A stretch of DNA of 64,000 nucleotides, taken from the NCBI GenBank assembly GCA_004194705.1, contig SADC01001301.1:310001-374000 (forward strand), read 5' to 3'. Below are positions 46,757 to 57,931 of this stretch, in pieces. The notes beneath the pieces were generated by a model. That model made no database searches and was not told the origin of the DNA. It saw only the letters and a program-made list of their open reading frames with translations. The stretch comes from Ditylenchus dipsaci (lineage: Eukaryota > Nematoda > Chromadorea > Rhabditida > Anguinidae). Positions within the stretch are counted from its first letter, which is position 1, and each line of letters begins with the position of its first letter. Made by a program: the position numbers and the translations under genes.

Positions 46757-48981
46757 TTAAATGAGTTTTTCCAATTTGCGTTGGTTGTTATCAGGTTCAT
46801 AAAGAAGTCCATTCCACAGTTTGTAGAAACATTCATGACCTTAAATTAATTCACTTTATATTTCTAATATTGACTCATTTTTGCAGAATCTTTGTGGTTC
46901 AGGTTACGGCAAGGCTCCCATATGTGCTTTTTCAGATTTGAGCAACCTCTAAAGATTGACCCAAATTTTCCAAAAAGTAGAAGAGTTGAAAAATAAAGAC
47001 ACCGGGTGGTGTGCTGGAGTCCGGAATTTTGAGATTTTAACCGCGGCTAAAATCAGGGACTTTTAAATAAAAATCAGTTGTTTCAACCCGATTTCAATAA
47101 AAAAAACTCCGATTTTCGCCGAGGTTAAATTCCGGAAATTTCTGGATTTCGCTTAGCTCGCTATTGCAAGAAATGCGGCAATCACGTTTGCAAACCCTGG
47201 GTTCCGAACACTGGGAGATTTTTAAAAATTTGCCCTCTAAAAATTTACTCAAAAATATTAATATTTACAGTAAGGGCGGCGCTCGTGCTCCCTATAAGTT
47301 CCTCTCAAGTTCAACGCCTAAAATTTTATTAGCAAAATAAAAATTTCTAATTTGAAAAGTAAACCTTTTGGCAATAACAGCACATGAAATGGAAAGGGTG
47401 AAACTTTTGGGCTCTCTCCGAATTAGGAGCCAAAGCTGTTAATGTAGCACCTTCAATTTCTTCTGAACAGTATGCACAAATTGGAATAGAATCAGGTGGA
47501 GGACTTCCCTAAATACCAGTGTAAAGCTTGTTTTTGAAACAAATGCTTCTCACGTCAATATTAATAGTCCGACGAGGAGTAGTTGAACGAGCTCGGCGTT
47601 TTAAACTACTTCTAAATATTTTATAATTAAGCTATAAAAAATGAATTTTTTTAAATTTTTAATTTAAATTATGATTTTGCTTTTTTTTTTTTTTTTGCCA
47701 AAGGTCGAAATAAATTTCGAATTTTTTTCATGTTGCTATTCTATTAACATCAATTGGGACAAATCAATCAAGACAAAACCGGCTCGACAGTAAATATTCA
47801 ATTATGTGGCAACTGTAAAAAGTTAAGCATGTAAACTTGAGTTAACTTGAGTCAAACTAGGCTAGTGGCTGGCAAGTGGCCGGCCATTTTAAAATCGAAC
47901 ATATCGTCTAACCCTAGACCAAACTAAACTGGGAGTGGTCTACTGTAAAATGTCAACTTGAGTTAACTGAGCACAATCAACTATAACTGTTGACTGTGGG
48001 TCTTATTTTTGTAATTTTACGAAACGGTTTTCTTTTCCCATATCGCTGACTATTTCACAACAAAAACCAGCAAATCACTTACGTCTGAGACTCACTCAGC
48101 TCCACTCCATAGTCTTTTTTAACTTTTTCAATTGTGTAACTGTCTTCCGGAGCTAAATTCCATCAGATAAAAGTTAGTTTTCGAGGATTCAGCATAAAAT
48201 TACGAGTGACTGGTCTGGGTTCCTCATGATGATACATTGTATCGTCGTCTAAGGCAGGGGTCAACCTTAACCGGTATTCCACTTCTTCATGCACTCTCGG
48301 CTTTTTCCTCTTCAAAGAGCCCCTTCTCAAAACTTCCGCCGTAGCATTAACATCATAGACGAGAGCAGCCAGTGTGTCGACCACAGCATTCTGCCTCTGG
48401 CCCTCCTTGACTTTGCCCAGTTCTTTGCGCATGTCCTCAGTAGAGACTGATTTAAGACGCAAAGTTAGCCAGTCTTCTTGAGGCTCCACCGATATTCTTC
48501 CACTCACTTCCATCTCGCTTTGGAATGTCTTCTTGTCCAGCATCTATAATCAATGTATAATTTTGCTAATGTACAATTAAGAAAGGTGTATTTGGCTACC
48601 TGCTCCTCGCGGCGTCTTCTGATCAATTCAGTAGTCTTGTTAACATCCTCTACTAGGGCATTCAGTGTGGAGTGCACAACATCTGCATCTAGAACAACAA
48701 ATGTATTATCGTCATTGTTTTAAGATTCCTATTAAGTCCGACCATTTTTAAAGCATTTTGGTACTACTCTTTGCACTGCAAATTATTTTCATCAAAAAAA
48801 TCCATAAGTACTCATTTATTTATAATTCAAAAATTACCAATCTCTTTAAAGTTATTGGTGGAATCAATATTTTATCCTATTTTGAAGTTCAGACTTCTTT
48901 CAAAATTAAAAACTCACGTTCTCCTGGAGCACTAATGCGAGAGGATCTTGACTCGGAGCGTCGGCTGTCCACTATTGACAT
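46757..48981 (-). CDS. Protein with one C-terminal LIM domain (paxillin-family LIM4-like)
   Basis: Eight exons with intact frames: 48918-48981, 48600-48688, 48204-48543, 48083-48152, 47554-47611, 47365-47508, 47269-47317, 46757-46839; 298 residues. The N-terminal part has two similar segments (LNALVEDVNKTTELIRRRR and LAALVYDVNATAEVLRRGS) and an RRARSTTPRRT basic stretch. The LIM domain is complete: CAYCSEEIEGATL, KFHPFHFMCCYCQKALNLRG, RRPYCHECFYKLW, with spacing of the last LIM of paxillin or leupaxin. The intron between exons 3 and 4 is only 51 bp and contains CTAAC before its AG; reading through it would give a false stop. Paxillin-type proteins have four LIMs, so this is not an orthologue of standard form. 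Likely adhesion or cytoskeletal adaptor, by inference. Confidence 0.88.
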
Positions 48982-49871
48982 TCTAAAGTATTTAGCTATA
49001 CACATATTTAACAATAGAGGCCACTTGTTCTGATTAGCACACATCTCAAAAACTTTCAGTAAAAATGATTCTGATGAGATGGCTCAATTCACCTATGCCC
49101 GCCGTTTCGACTAACTTTTACCCACTCACTATATATGAAATGTTTTTTGTAAAATTTCAGATTTACAGGGAAGACCTATGGGCAAAGGTTATTTTCGCAA
49201 AATAAAATTTTCTGCCCAATTTTTTGTTTCTTATGACAGAAATTAAATATTATTGCACCCATGAAAATGGTATTTTTTCGAATATTCAAAACTTTCAAGT
49301 GTGGCCTAATCTGAAGGAGTAAAATAGATTCAACAAGTATAAATCGATCAAAAGCTTCCTTACTCCTCATAGATACAAGTCTCCCTGTACCTAGTTGTTG
49401 TAGTTGACATAGATCACACAAAAAAATTATTGCTTTTCAAATAGCATTTACGTAACACCACTTTGTAACTTTGGCTCACGAACAAAATGATGATGATAGA
49501 GCAGCACTATGATGACATACACTCACAACAATAATTCAATTCAACCTCTTTTTGCTATTGAATTTTGGTATTCTAGAGCACTAGCAATTGTAGTAGTGCT
49601 GGTTTTGGAACAGAAAAACAGTAGTGAAAATGTGTGTTTGAATAGGGAAAAAGACTGGGACAGCTAGATGTTTTTGTGTCGTGCAAAGGTATATACAATA
49701 GAAACATGATTCATTTTATTTGTGAAAGAAAAACAGTTTAGCCTTTTGCTATGATTTGTACGCAAATTTTGACCTAATTTTCTTCATTTAAAGAAAATCA
49801 CGAAAGTGAGTGGAGCTTGCTGAAATCACCTCCGGTCGATACTTCCAATATGATATATTGCAAAATGCATA

Positions 49872-49978
49872 CAGTCAACTCTCGATAATCCGTCACTCGC
49901 TAATCCGTCACCGTCTTGATTATCCGTCACTCGCTAATCGCCGGTCCCAAGGGGTGACGGATTATCGAGAGTTGACTG
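49872..49978. mobile_element. Pogo/Tigger-type MITE (AATCCGTCAC subfamily), 107 bp
   Basis: Perfect ends CAGTCAACTCTCGATAATCC and GGATTATCGAGAGTTGACTG with TA on each side. The word TAATCCGTCAC is repeated inside around a GGTCCCAAGGGG core. Confidence 0.93.
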
Positions 49979-50639
49979 TACATGTTATGTAGAATGACAC
50001 AAAATTACTGCACTTAAGGTCTTAGACGTCTTTTTTAAGATTTGTTATTTTCTCGGTATTTTAACTCTTTTTATTTTTGAAAGTTTTAGTCAAAATCTTT
50101 TTTTTCTCGCTCAACAATGGCAGTAAGCACTGGACAAAATGAACTTTTTGGTACTGATGTTGTTTGGGGACCGTCATTTTTTGATTTTTTCTTCAATTTG
50201 AGACTAGAGATATTATTAATAATCTTTATTTATAGACAATTTAATATTCACACTCATACAATGTCATAACTTGCGACCATAAATGGAAAAAAAACCAAGA
50301 AAATGGCCCAACGATTTGTGCGAAGAATCAAAAAAATGATCTCCAAACAGCACCAGTACCAACTTTTTCCTTCAAAAATGAACAAAATGTCCCTTTTTAC
50401 CCAAATTTCCCTTTTCGAAAAAAAATCTGAGAGCTCCGCTTAATTTCAAAATTTTGAATTAATATTTATGGTTGCATTTCATTGTTGTTGCACTTTATAG
50501 TGAAAACGGGTTGTATTTCTAATAGAATCTTCTGTTTTTCTTCCAGGTAGCTCCAAACTTAACTATTGTCTTGGATTTCCCTGGGAAAATTGGTGGGGCA
50601 AACAGCTACCTACGCAAAATTTTCGAAAATAGAGCAGTG

Positions 50640-51180
50640 ATTTTGTGTCACCCTGCATATTGAAGAAAAGCTCCGAATCTCCTGAAATTAGACCGCCAGC
50701 TGGATCAGACACTTTTTACCACAAAAATTTCCAAAGATTTTCCCAAATGTGTTCGGTCAGTCCGAAAAAGTCCGAAAAATTGCAAGGATACCGATTTGCC
50801 CCACCTTCTTTTGAAATGACCACATTATCTGCATTTATTCCATCCCCTCTACCCTATGGAACGACCTCAGGGGTACGTTAGGGGAACGTACCCTACGTTA
50901 TATAGAGTGTACGTTATAGATAAAGTCAACATTGGAATAATTAATTAATTAAGATTGGAATATTGGCAAGAAAGACTCAGAAAAGTCTCAGAGTAGTCAG
51001 AGCAGAGCAGTCTCAGAGTACATATCTGCGGGCATTGCCTATTTTCAACCCACTTTTCAGTAACATATGCAAATGTGGTTATCAATATGGAAGGTTTCAA
51101 ATATATTTGAAATCTAGGATCGAAATGTTGTCAAAAATGTCGTCCGACCCTAGGTGGAGTCGAACTTGAAGTGCAGTCAA
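50640..51180. repeat. Eroded element with TCCGACCCTAGGTGGAGTCG box
   Basis: CAGCTGGATCAGACACTTTT at the left and GTCCGACCCTAGGTGGAGTC at the right are decayed inverse copies of the box inside the 5007/8309/29495 elements. GTACGTTA units (50873-50920) belong to the 52799 subfamily. Confidence 0.5.
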
Positions 51181-51861
51181 AAATAAAGTCACCCTCACAA
51201 ATGTCCCAGAATTATTAAAAGAGGCTTTCCTGAAATTGCATTAGCTATTCCTGATAATCTGATTTGCTTGCTCCTACTACATAGCAATATGACAGAGAAA
51301 AGGGGCACACATATGTAGTCTAATCTATGGACAAATGTGCTATACACATACACACTTAGCTCATCATCCAGAAGCAGCAGGTTTATATTGAAGCAGCAAT
51401 GCAGCTAGACCAATTGCTATTACACACACTGTCTGAACTTCGCTGTAAAAAAATCACTCCCACTGCCAGCTTTTCTGTCAGTAGTTACCTTAGAGCAGTA
51501 GTCTAATCGGATTAAGTCTTTAGAGTATGAGCAGCAGCTGTGTGAAGAAGGCACAGCCTGTAGGGCTATTACACACAGTGTCTAACTTCCTCTCTGATTC
51601 TCCAAACTAAATTTAACAATCGATTAGATTTTGTGTTTGAACATTGGTTAAGAAAAACTCATTTAGAGCCTTAATTGAATTCGAAATAAGAATTTACGAA
51701 TTCAAAATAATTATTATCCACTCTTTATTCTTAGAAGTTATCAGAACTGAAACTAGATACATACATTAGAAAAAAACCAGATAAAATGACGACTTCCGTG
51801 TTCGATGTTCGAGTAACTTATCAGACTCAAAAAGTTAGACAAGCTCCACCCAGACTCCGGC

Positions 51862-52045
51862 GTAACACGTAACAAATTCTGTTACGCGACTTGTGTTACG
51901 CGACTCTGTTACGCATAACACCTTTTTGAGTCGCGTAACAGACCCGCGTAACAAAAGTCACGTAACAGCGATTTTCGATGTTACGCGTAACATTTTGCGT
52001 GTTGCGCGTAACATGTTACGCGTAACAACTGAGTCACGTAACACA
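51862..52045. repeat. GTTACGCGTAAC motif cluster
   Basis: About sixteen GTTACG or CGTAAC half-sites in 180 bp, several joined as the palindromes GTTACGCGTAAC or ATGTTACGCGTAACA, with irregular spacing. Strikingly CpG-rich for this AT-rich window. No ORF structure. Confidence 0.8.
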
Positions 52046-52551
52046 TTTGAGGTCAACGATTATTTTGGTCCTGTTAACGTTGACGTTTAAACGGCGATTA
52101 TACAAGGGTAAAGAATGCTAATTGGAGACATGCAGGAAAGACATTTACAGTTTTCTCGCTTCTAACAGTCAGATCAAGGTAGTAGTAGAGCTCAAGTACT
52201 CAGGTGGTCGGATCCAGGTGATAACACCTAGGTAGTCTAGTCCAGTGCCAGAGTACATTATATCAAGTCCTTCCAAAAATACACAGCCTTTTCATTCAGA
52301 TATCCACGCATTCTTTTTACAGGGCTATTCACAAAAACCATCTTTGCATAGAAATCATCTTTATATAGCGTTTACCATCTGCAAGTGCTATTTTTTTATA
52401 TTTTAGACCAGGATCATTATTTTTTACGATCTTTTAATCGACAGATATGGCTGAGAAGAGAAGCGTGTGCTTTTTAACAGAGTGCTTTTTACGTAATTTG
52501 ACCAAATTAGTGACCGAACGTAAATTTGACCAAATTCTTTTTTGCTGGAAT

Positions 52552-52603
52552 CATTTCAAGGGTTGCGTTATATCAAGGGTCGCATTATATCGAGACACGA
52601 CTG
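52552..52603. repeat. Solo end of the GTACGTTATATCGAGG MITE subfamily
   Basis: GTTATATCAAGGGTCGCATT then ATATCGAGACACGACTG followed by TA: a right end whose left partner is not evident. Confidence 0.6.
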
Positions 52604-52798
52604 TATTATGAATTTGTTGAAAAAATTCCAACCACCGGGGCATGACCACCTGGGCACCAGCACTTTGGCACCCGTAATTCCACCTGAATACCACTACCTG
52701 GGTAACAACTGAAAGACAGCCGGCATGAGTTTGCGAAAATTGGTAGAAAATCGGGTTTGAACCCAAACATCCACCAAAATCCAGGCTAAAATACATTA

Positions 52799-53971
52799 CA
52801 GTCAAACCTCGATATAACGTACCCCCTGGGGGCCGGGTAAAGGGGTACGTTATATCGAGGGTACGTTATATCGAGGGCAGAAACCAAATAGATGACAGGT
52901 GTACGTTATATCAAGGGTTTGTATTCCTTGGTCCCTCCTGTTCTTTGATTGAGTGCTGGGGTATACCAAATTGAGTGCTGAGGACACACCAAACTTGATT
53001 GCAGGGAATATACCATCGGTTAGATATAGGGTAAGTTTTACCGGGGTCGGTTAAACCAAAACTGAACTTCCAAAAGCACATTTAATTGCTCTATATTTTT
53101 CCAAATAATGCACAATAATGCCGATAATGCACCACAAGCAAGGGCAGATTCCACCGGGAGGGTTCGCTTATGAATAGCCAATAGCTTATAAATATTTTCT
53201 TATAAATAGCCATACGCACTGGATAAAATGCCTTTTTCAAAACTTCTTTTTTAGCCCGAATTTCCTTTTTAAAAAATTTAAGTCACGAGGCCTGGGTTTA
53301 ATCCCTCAGGCATCCCCATCTAAAACAGTGTTTGTGAAAATTGTTTTCAAAAAATTTTCTGATTTTTCCTGACATTTTGGCTATATACCTATATAAAAGT
53401 CAACATATTTAATTTCCTGTGCTACAGTAGAACCTGTATACAACACCACCCCGATATAACACGACTCAAAAACGGACCGATTTGGTCAGCTTTGACTAAA
53501 ATGTAGTCAAATGAACCCTCGATACAACACCACCCTATGGTCGCTGCTCTGGGTGGTGTTGTATCCAGGTTTGACTGTAAGAAGAATTCTTCTCTAGATT
53601 AGACGAAAAGGCGTTAACCACGTGATTCAGCGAGAGTTGGGCTATCGAATGGTCTATTACTCATATCTATAGCAGCGATACCCACTGTTGATGTTCCTTT
53701 GGAAAAATGAAAAAAACTTGGTGACTACAGAAAATGTTGCAGAAGCAAAAAAAGAGCAAAAACTGTATTGCATTGGTAAATATAACACACCAATTTTACA
53801 AGGGTACGTTATATCGAGGGTAACGGAAATATCAGTGTTATCTTCAAGGGGTACGTTATATCAAGGGTACGTTATAGCGGGGGTGAACTTATTCTAATTT
53901 GAAATGAATCCAACCAAAAGGTCTCGAAGGGTACGTTATATCAAGGGGTACGTTATATCGAGGTTTGACTG
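52799..53971. mobile_element. Pogo/Tigger-type element (ATATAACGTACC subfamily), 1.2 kb with nested MITE
   Basis: Ends CAGTCAAACCTCGATATAAC and GTTATATCGAGGTTTGACTG. GTACGTTATATCGAGG or its variant ATCAAGG is repeated about eight times in total near both ends. No transposase ORF. Another MITE lies inside at 53425-53577. Confidence 0.85.
53425..53577. mobile_element. Nested pogo/Tigger-type MITE (CAACACCACCC subfamily)
   Basis: Left CAGTAGAACCTGTATACAAC and right inverse GTTGTATCCAGGTTTGACTG, TA-flanked; ACAACACCACCC words repeated inside. Confidence 0.85.
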
Positions 53972-54202
53972 TATCTCCAATTTGGACGGCAGGAATTTTT
54001 TTTTAGTAGGAGCTTTGATCATACATTTTGTGCTTGAAAAGAAACTAATATGCTGTACTTGAGTGCTCTGGAAAGATATCCAACATATGTTCGCAAAACG
54101 TAGCAGAAAAATGAGCTCTAAGTTAAAAGTGGCGACAAATAGACACAGCCGATCCAAATACTATATGGAGTCGGAGTCTGGGGGGAGCTACAGAAAGTTA
54201 AT

Positions 54203-54406
54203 ACAGTCAACTCTCGATACAGTGTACCCTCGATATAGTGTAGATCTCGATATAGTGTATATTTTTTCAACCTCATTCAGTCAGCTCTAAGCCAAACTGG
54301 CTTACAGTGTACCCTCGATATAGTGTAACCCTCGATATAGTGTAACCCTCGATATAGTGTATATTTTTCCGATCCCCGCGAGCTACACTGTATCGAGAGT
54401 GGACTG
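54203..54406. mobile_element. Pogo/Tigger-type MITE (ACAGTGTACCC subfamily)
   Basis: Ends CAGTCAACTCTCGATACAGT and CTGTATCGAGAGTGGACTG, TA-flanked. The word CTCGATATAGTGTA is repeated six times internally. Confidence 0.9.
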
Positions 54407-56603
54407 TATATCAAAAAGTTAATATTTTTTTGGTCATGCATAATGGCTCATTCACGGACTGCGACTTAGACTGAGACTGCGACTTAGACTGTAAACTAAA
54501 GGGTGTCCATGGAGTTCTTTTAAAAATTGAAGAAAGACATACAGAAAATGTTAGATGTATATGAAGGATGGTCGACGGAGAAAGAAAACACGCAAAGAAA
54601 AGTTTTAAAGCTGTTTTCAGCGGTCATAGGTAAATTCGCCAACACAATTTCGCCAACAGCAATTTCGCCAACAGCAATTTCGCCAACGCAATTTCGCCAA
54701 CAGCAATTTCGCCAACACAATTTCGCCAACAGAATTTTCATTAAGAGTTTAAACTTTTGTATTGAAAAGTATCCTTGTTATTTCAAATGTTTTACTATGA
54801 ACCATCTCCAGTCCTGCTGGACTGTCCATGCATTAACAAAACCAAGTGGTCATCCAGGTGGTGAGAATTTTTTTTTCGATTTTTTCAGTTTCCAAAACCT
54901 GTTTCGTTGATTTTATAGTGTTGGTGATATATATTTCATACAAAACGAGAATAGCACAGAGCGGTCCAAAAAGCGGTCCAACACACCTTTTTATCGTGTT
55001 GTACACTGGCATTTGCTTTTTAAAAGGTTATGGGTATTTTGGGGCCTCCGTTTGGGGGCCAGAACTTTGGGGGCCAGTTCTGTATTTTTATAGGTTTGGG
55101 GATTATATTTTGGGGATTGAAGTCATACGACACAACAGCCTCACGTAACATCTAATTATCTATAAATTCAGTTTCACTCAGTTCTCCTTATATACTTTCA
55201 ATAGTCACGATCCACTTTTAATGTTCCTGATCCAACCTCAATGGTTCGAGTCCATACTCAGTGGTCTTGATTTTGGATCTCCCATTTTATGATTTTGGTG
55301 TATATTTTTTGTGCCTTGCATGTCAACCACCGATTATTTCAGTACTTTACAATACATCTCCAGTCTCTATCTCCATCCATCTAGTGCACCTGGATCATGT
55401 GAGTGGTCCACCTGGCCAAAAAAATTTTTGTTACCAAATCCACCTAAATTTCAGATATGGTAGTTACTTCAGCGTAATTCAGCAGTATAAAATTTGGGTG
55501 TTTTTAGTGACAGAATTTTTTTTTTGACTAGGTGGAGACCTATATAATCCAAGTGGTCATCCACTTGATTTTTTTGTACGAGTTTGTAGTTGTTAAGATT
55601 TGAAGAAACCCTTACGACCCTTGATTGAGTGCTGTGTATATAGTGTAATCGAGTTCCCCGGGGGTATGCTGCAGTTTAACTTAGTTTGAGATATACTTTG
55701 ACTTCTCATGGTTTACTTTGACTGTTTTAGTCAAGAATAAAGTATTACAATATATTGTAATCGATTGGTAAGGGTATGGTGTAATTGCTCCTAATTTCCG
55801 TGAATTAAATGAAAATTTAAAATTGGTCGCTGATTGTCTACACCAGAACATAAAGAGACATTTACCAACCTCCAAAACTGTTCTTTATTCAACGAAAATC
55901 CACAACACTTGAACATAGCTTTACAACAAGACCCGAATATGATTTTCTCCTCCTTTTCTTGTATTATTGCTTTCAGCCACCAGCGCAAAGGTTTGATAGC
56001 CATTGTCCCACTCCATTCAGAAGCTTCATTGCTGCTCGAAGCGCTGACAGACGACCATGCATGATTGGGAGAGACGTACGACTTCAACTTCTTACCCTTA
56101 TAGCATTGCTGGCCAAGAGACGCTTGCTTTCAGCACTCGGAAGCTTATGCCACAACTAACCCCACTAAATATCGCAAAATAAGTTAACTGTAAGCTCAAT
56201 ATTTACCAAAATCAACCGGCTCTAGGTAAATTCATCCTCGGTAAATTCATCCTCGGTAAATTCATCCTCGGTAAATTCATCCTCGGTAAATTCATCCTCC
56301 GGTAAATTCATCCTCTAATTTTGTCTTGACAGGAATATTGGGTAAAAATATTTGTTTGTTATTTCAACGATCCTCATCTACCTGCAGTAGCACCAGTCCA
56401 CCCCAAGTGGCTCAGATTTACCTTCAATGATCATGATCTTCTCTCAATGGTAAAGATGCAACCTTTAAGGTTCAGATATACCCTTTATAGTTTATATCCT
56501 CCCTAAATAGTCCAGGTCGACCTACAATAGTACCGGAGTGGGTAGGTCGTGACGTACCTAGGTATGGGTAGGTGAGCAGGTGCCTGAGTAGATAAGCCAG
56601 GAG

Positions 56604-56785
56604 CAGGGGCGTACGCAGGGGGAGGGGGGGGCAGGGGGGCACGTGCCCCCCCCCCCCCGTCAGATTTTTCCGAAAACGGTGTAGGTAAAATGGCCTCGAA
56701 AATTTGAAAAACGGTGTAGGTAAAATGGCCTGAAAATGGCCTGGTGCCCCCCCCCCCCCCGTCAGAAATTCCTGCGTACGCCACT
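56604..56785. mobile_element. Poly-G element, GCGTACGCCACTG family (copy 2)
   Basis: Left GGGGCGTACGCAGG and right CCTGCGTACGCCACTGG, C runs, and two AAAACGGTGTAGGTAAAATG repeats; nearly the same as 31116-31320. Confidence 0.75.
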
Positions 56786-56829
56786 GGCCACGAGAGTAAG
56801 TAGTAAAAACTTTTAGGGTATTTTAGGGC

Positions 56830-57125
56830 TCTTTTTTGGTGATTCTTGCTGGAGCTGGGCAAAAAGACTCTAAATGCATTTTCGATCAAGAGTCTAGCTC
56901 GGAATTATGTCTAAGGTAAGTCTGTGCGCCCATCTCTAACCAACCAAGCCCCTGCGCCCCTTCGGGGGCGCAGGGGGCTTGGTTGCTTGGGGTTGAGATG
57001 CGCACACACACATACCTGAGACACAAATCACTCGAAAGTGACTCTGGATGCATAAAAACATATGCATACCAGAGTTTATATATGCGGTAGGCCCCAGAAA
57101 GTAAAAACCTGTTCAAAATCTATCA
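56830..57125. repeat. CTCGAAAGTGACT element with a GC-rich TTCG hairpin
   Basis: Left TGCTGGAGCTGGGCAAAAAG, then AATTATGTCTAAGGTAAGT; a centre hairpin AGCCCCTGCGCCCC-TTCG-GGGGCGCAGGGGGCT at about 56945-56980; right CACTCGAAAGTGACTCTGG. Related to 9840-9985 and to the middle level at 36428-37020. Confidence 0.75.
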
Positions 57126-57222
57126 TTTTTACCTAGATTTTGCCTAAAAAGGGTTTAAATTTGGTCAAAAATGCCCTAAAAGACCGACTACTCCCAAGGG
57201 TGGGTGGCAAATTTTTCGTGTA

Positions 57223-57408
57223 CAGTCAAGTCTCGATTTAACGAAACCCCGATTTAACGAAACTCTTGATTTAACGAACCTTGTTTTGGTGGCTATTTGG
57301 CCACCGATTAAATAAAATGACTAAAATAAGCTCTCGATTTAACGAAACCTTCGATTTAACGAACATTTTTGGCGGTCCCCAGGGGTTCGTTAAATCGAGA
57401 CTTGACTG
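57223..57408. mobile_element. Pogo/Tigger-type MITE (TTTAACGAAACC subfamily)
   Basis: Perfect ends CAGTCAAGTCTCGATTTAAC and GTTAAATCGAGACTTGACTG, TA-flanked. GATTTAACGAAAC repeated five times inside, with a GGTCCCCAGGGG core. Confidence 0.93.
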
Positions 57409-57721
57409 TATGCCATAACTGGGGCTCCTGCAAGTCAAATCGCTGTTTTAGTATTATTAAACCGTGTTCAGGATACGATTCTGGATATGTTACAATGATT
57501 TTTACTTACTTTAATCCAAATCCAAAATTTGGAGTTTTGATGTGGATACCCATCTGGGGGAATTGCCAGAGGGTTCTACTACCTACCCTCAGGCTTACTA
57601 TTCTTAAAAAACTATTTTATGAATGTTGATCAAGAAAAATGATGTATATGTAAATATCGCAAAATAAGTTAACTGTAAGCTCAATATTTACCAAAATCAA
57701 CCGGCTGTTAATTTAAGTCAT

Positions 57722-57931
57722 ATGCCAGTCTTTAAACCTTCTATAACTAGAGGGTTAGATTCTAAATTATCTCTTCCAGTGTGCAAAACTAATGTTAGAT
57801 TCAACCACTTCTGTATTAGAGTCTCTAAGCTTTACTATAAATTACCTATGGATGTTATTTCTTCTGGAACTATCCAATTGTTTAAAATGAATTTAGAGAA
57901 AATAGATCTTATGAAAATCGTTGATTTGTAA
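57722..57931 (+). pseudogene. Non-LTR retrotransposon reverse transcriptase C-terminal remnant
   Basis: An open stretch ending FNHFCIRVSKLYYKLPMDVI, SGTIQLFKMNLEKI fits the last residues of CR1/jockey-type LINE ORF2 (the RxxxLWNxLPxxI...SxxxFKxxL pattern). About 55 bp later an AAATAAAAATAAAAATAAAT tail at 57989-58012 looks like a LINE 3' end. Only this end is present. Confidence 0.5.

Noticed and set aside
48150..48210. Apparent in-frame TGA in the LIM gene (ATC TGA TGG), suggesting readthrough or selenocysteine
   Set aside because: A 51-bp intron (donor GTAATT at 48203, CTAAC branch-like site, acceptor TTTAG before 48152) removes it and restores PVTPPEDSYTIEK in phase.
52799..53971. LTR retrotransposon from the repeated ends
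   Set aside because: The ends are inverted, not direct, start with CAGT not TG, and are flanked by TA; no gag or pol text inside.
55791..56159. Overlapping ORFs of 98 and 76 codons inside the 54.6-59.2 kb composite
   Set aside because: Both strands are open by chance, no motif seen, no splice context.
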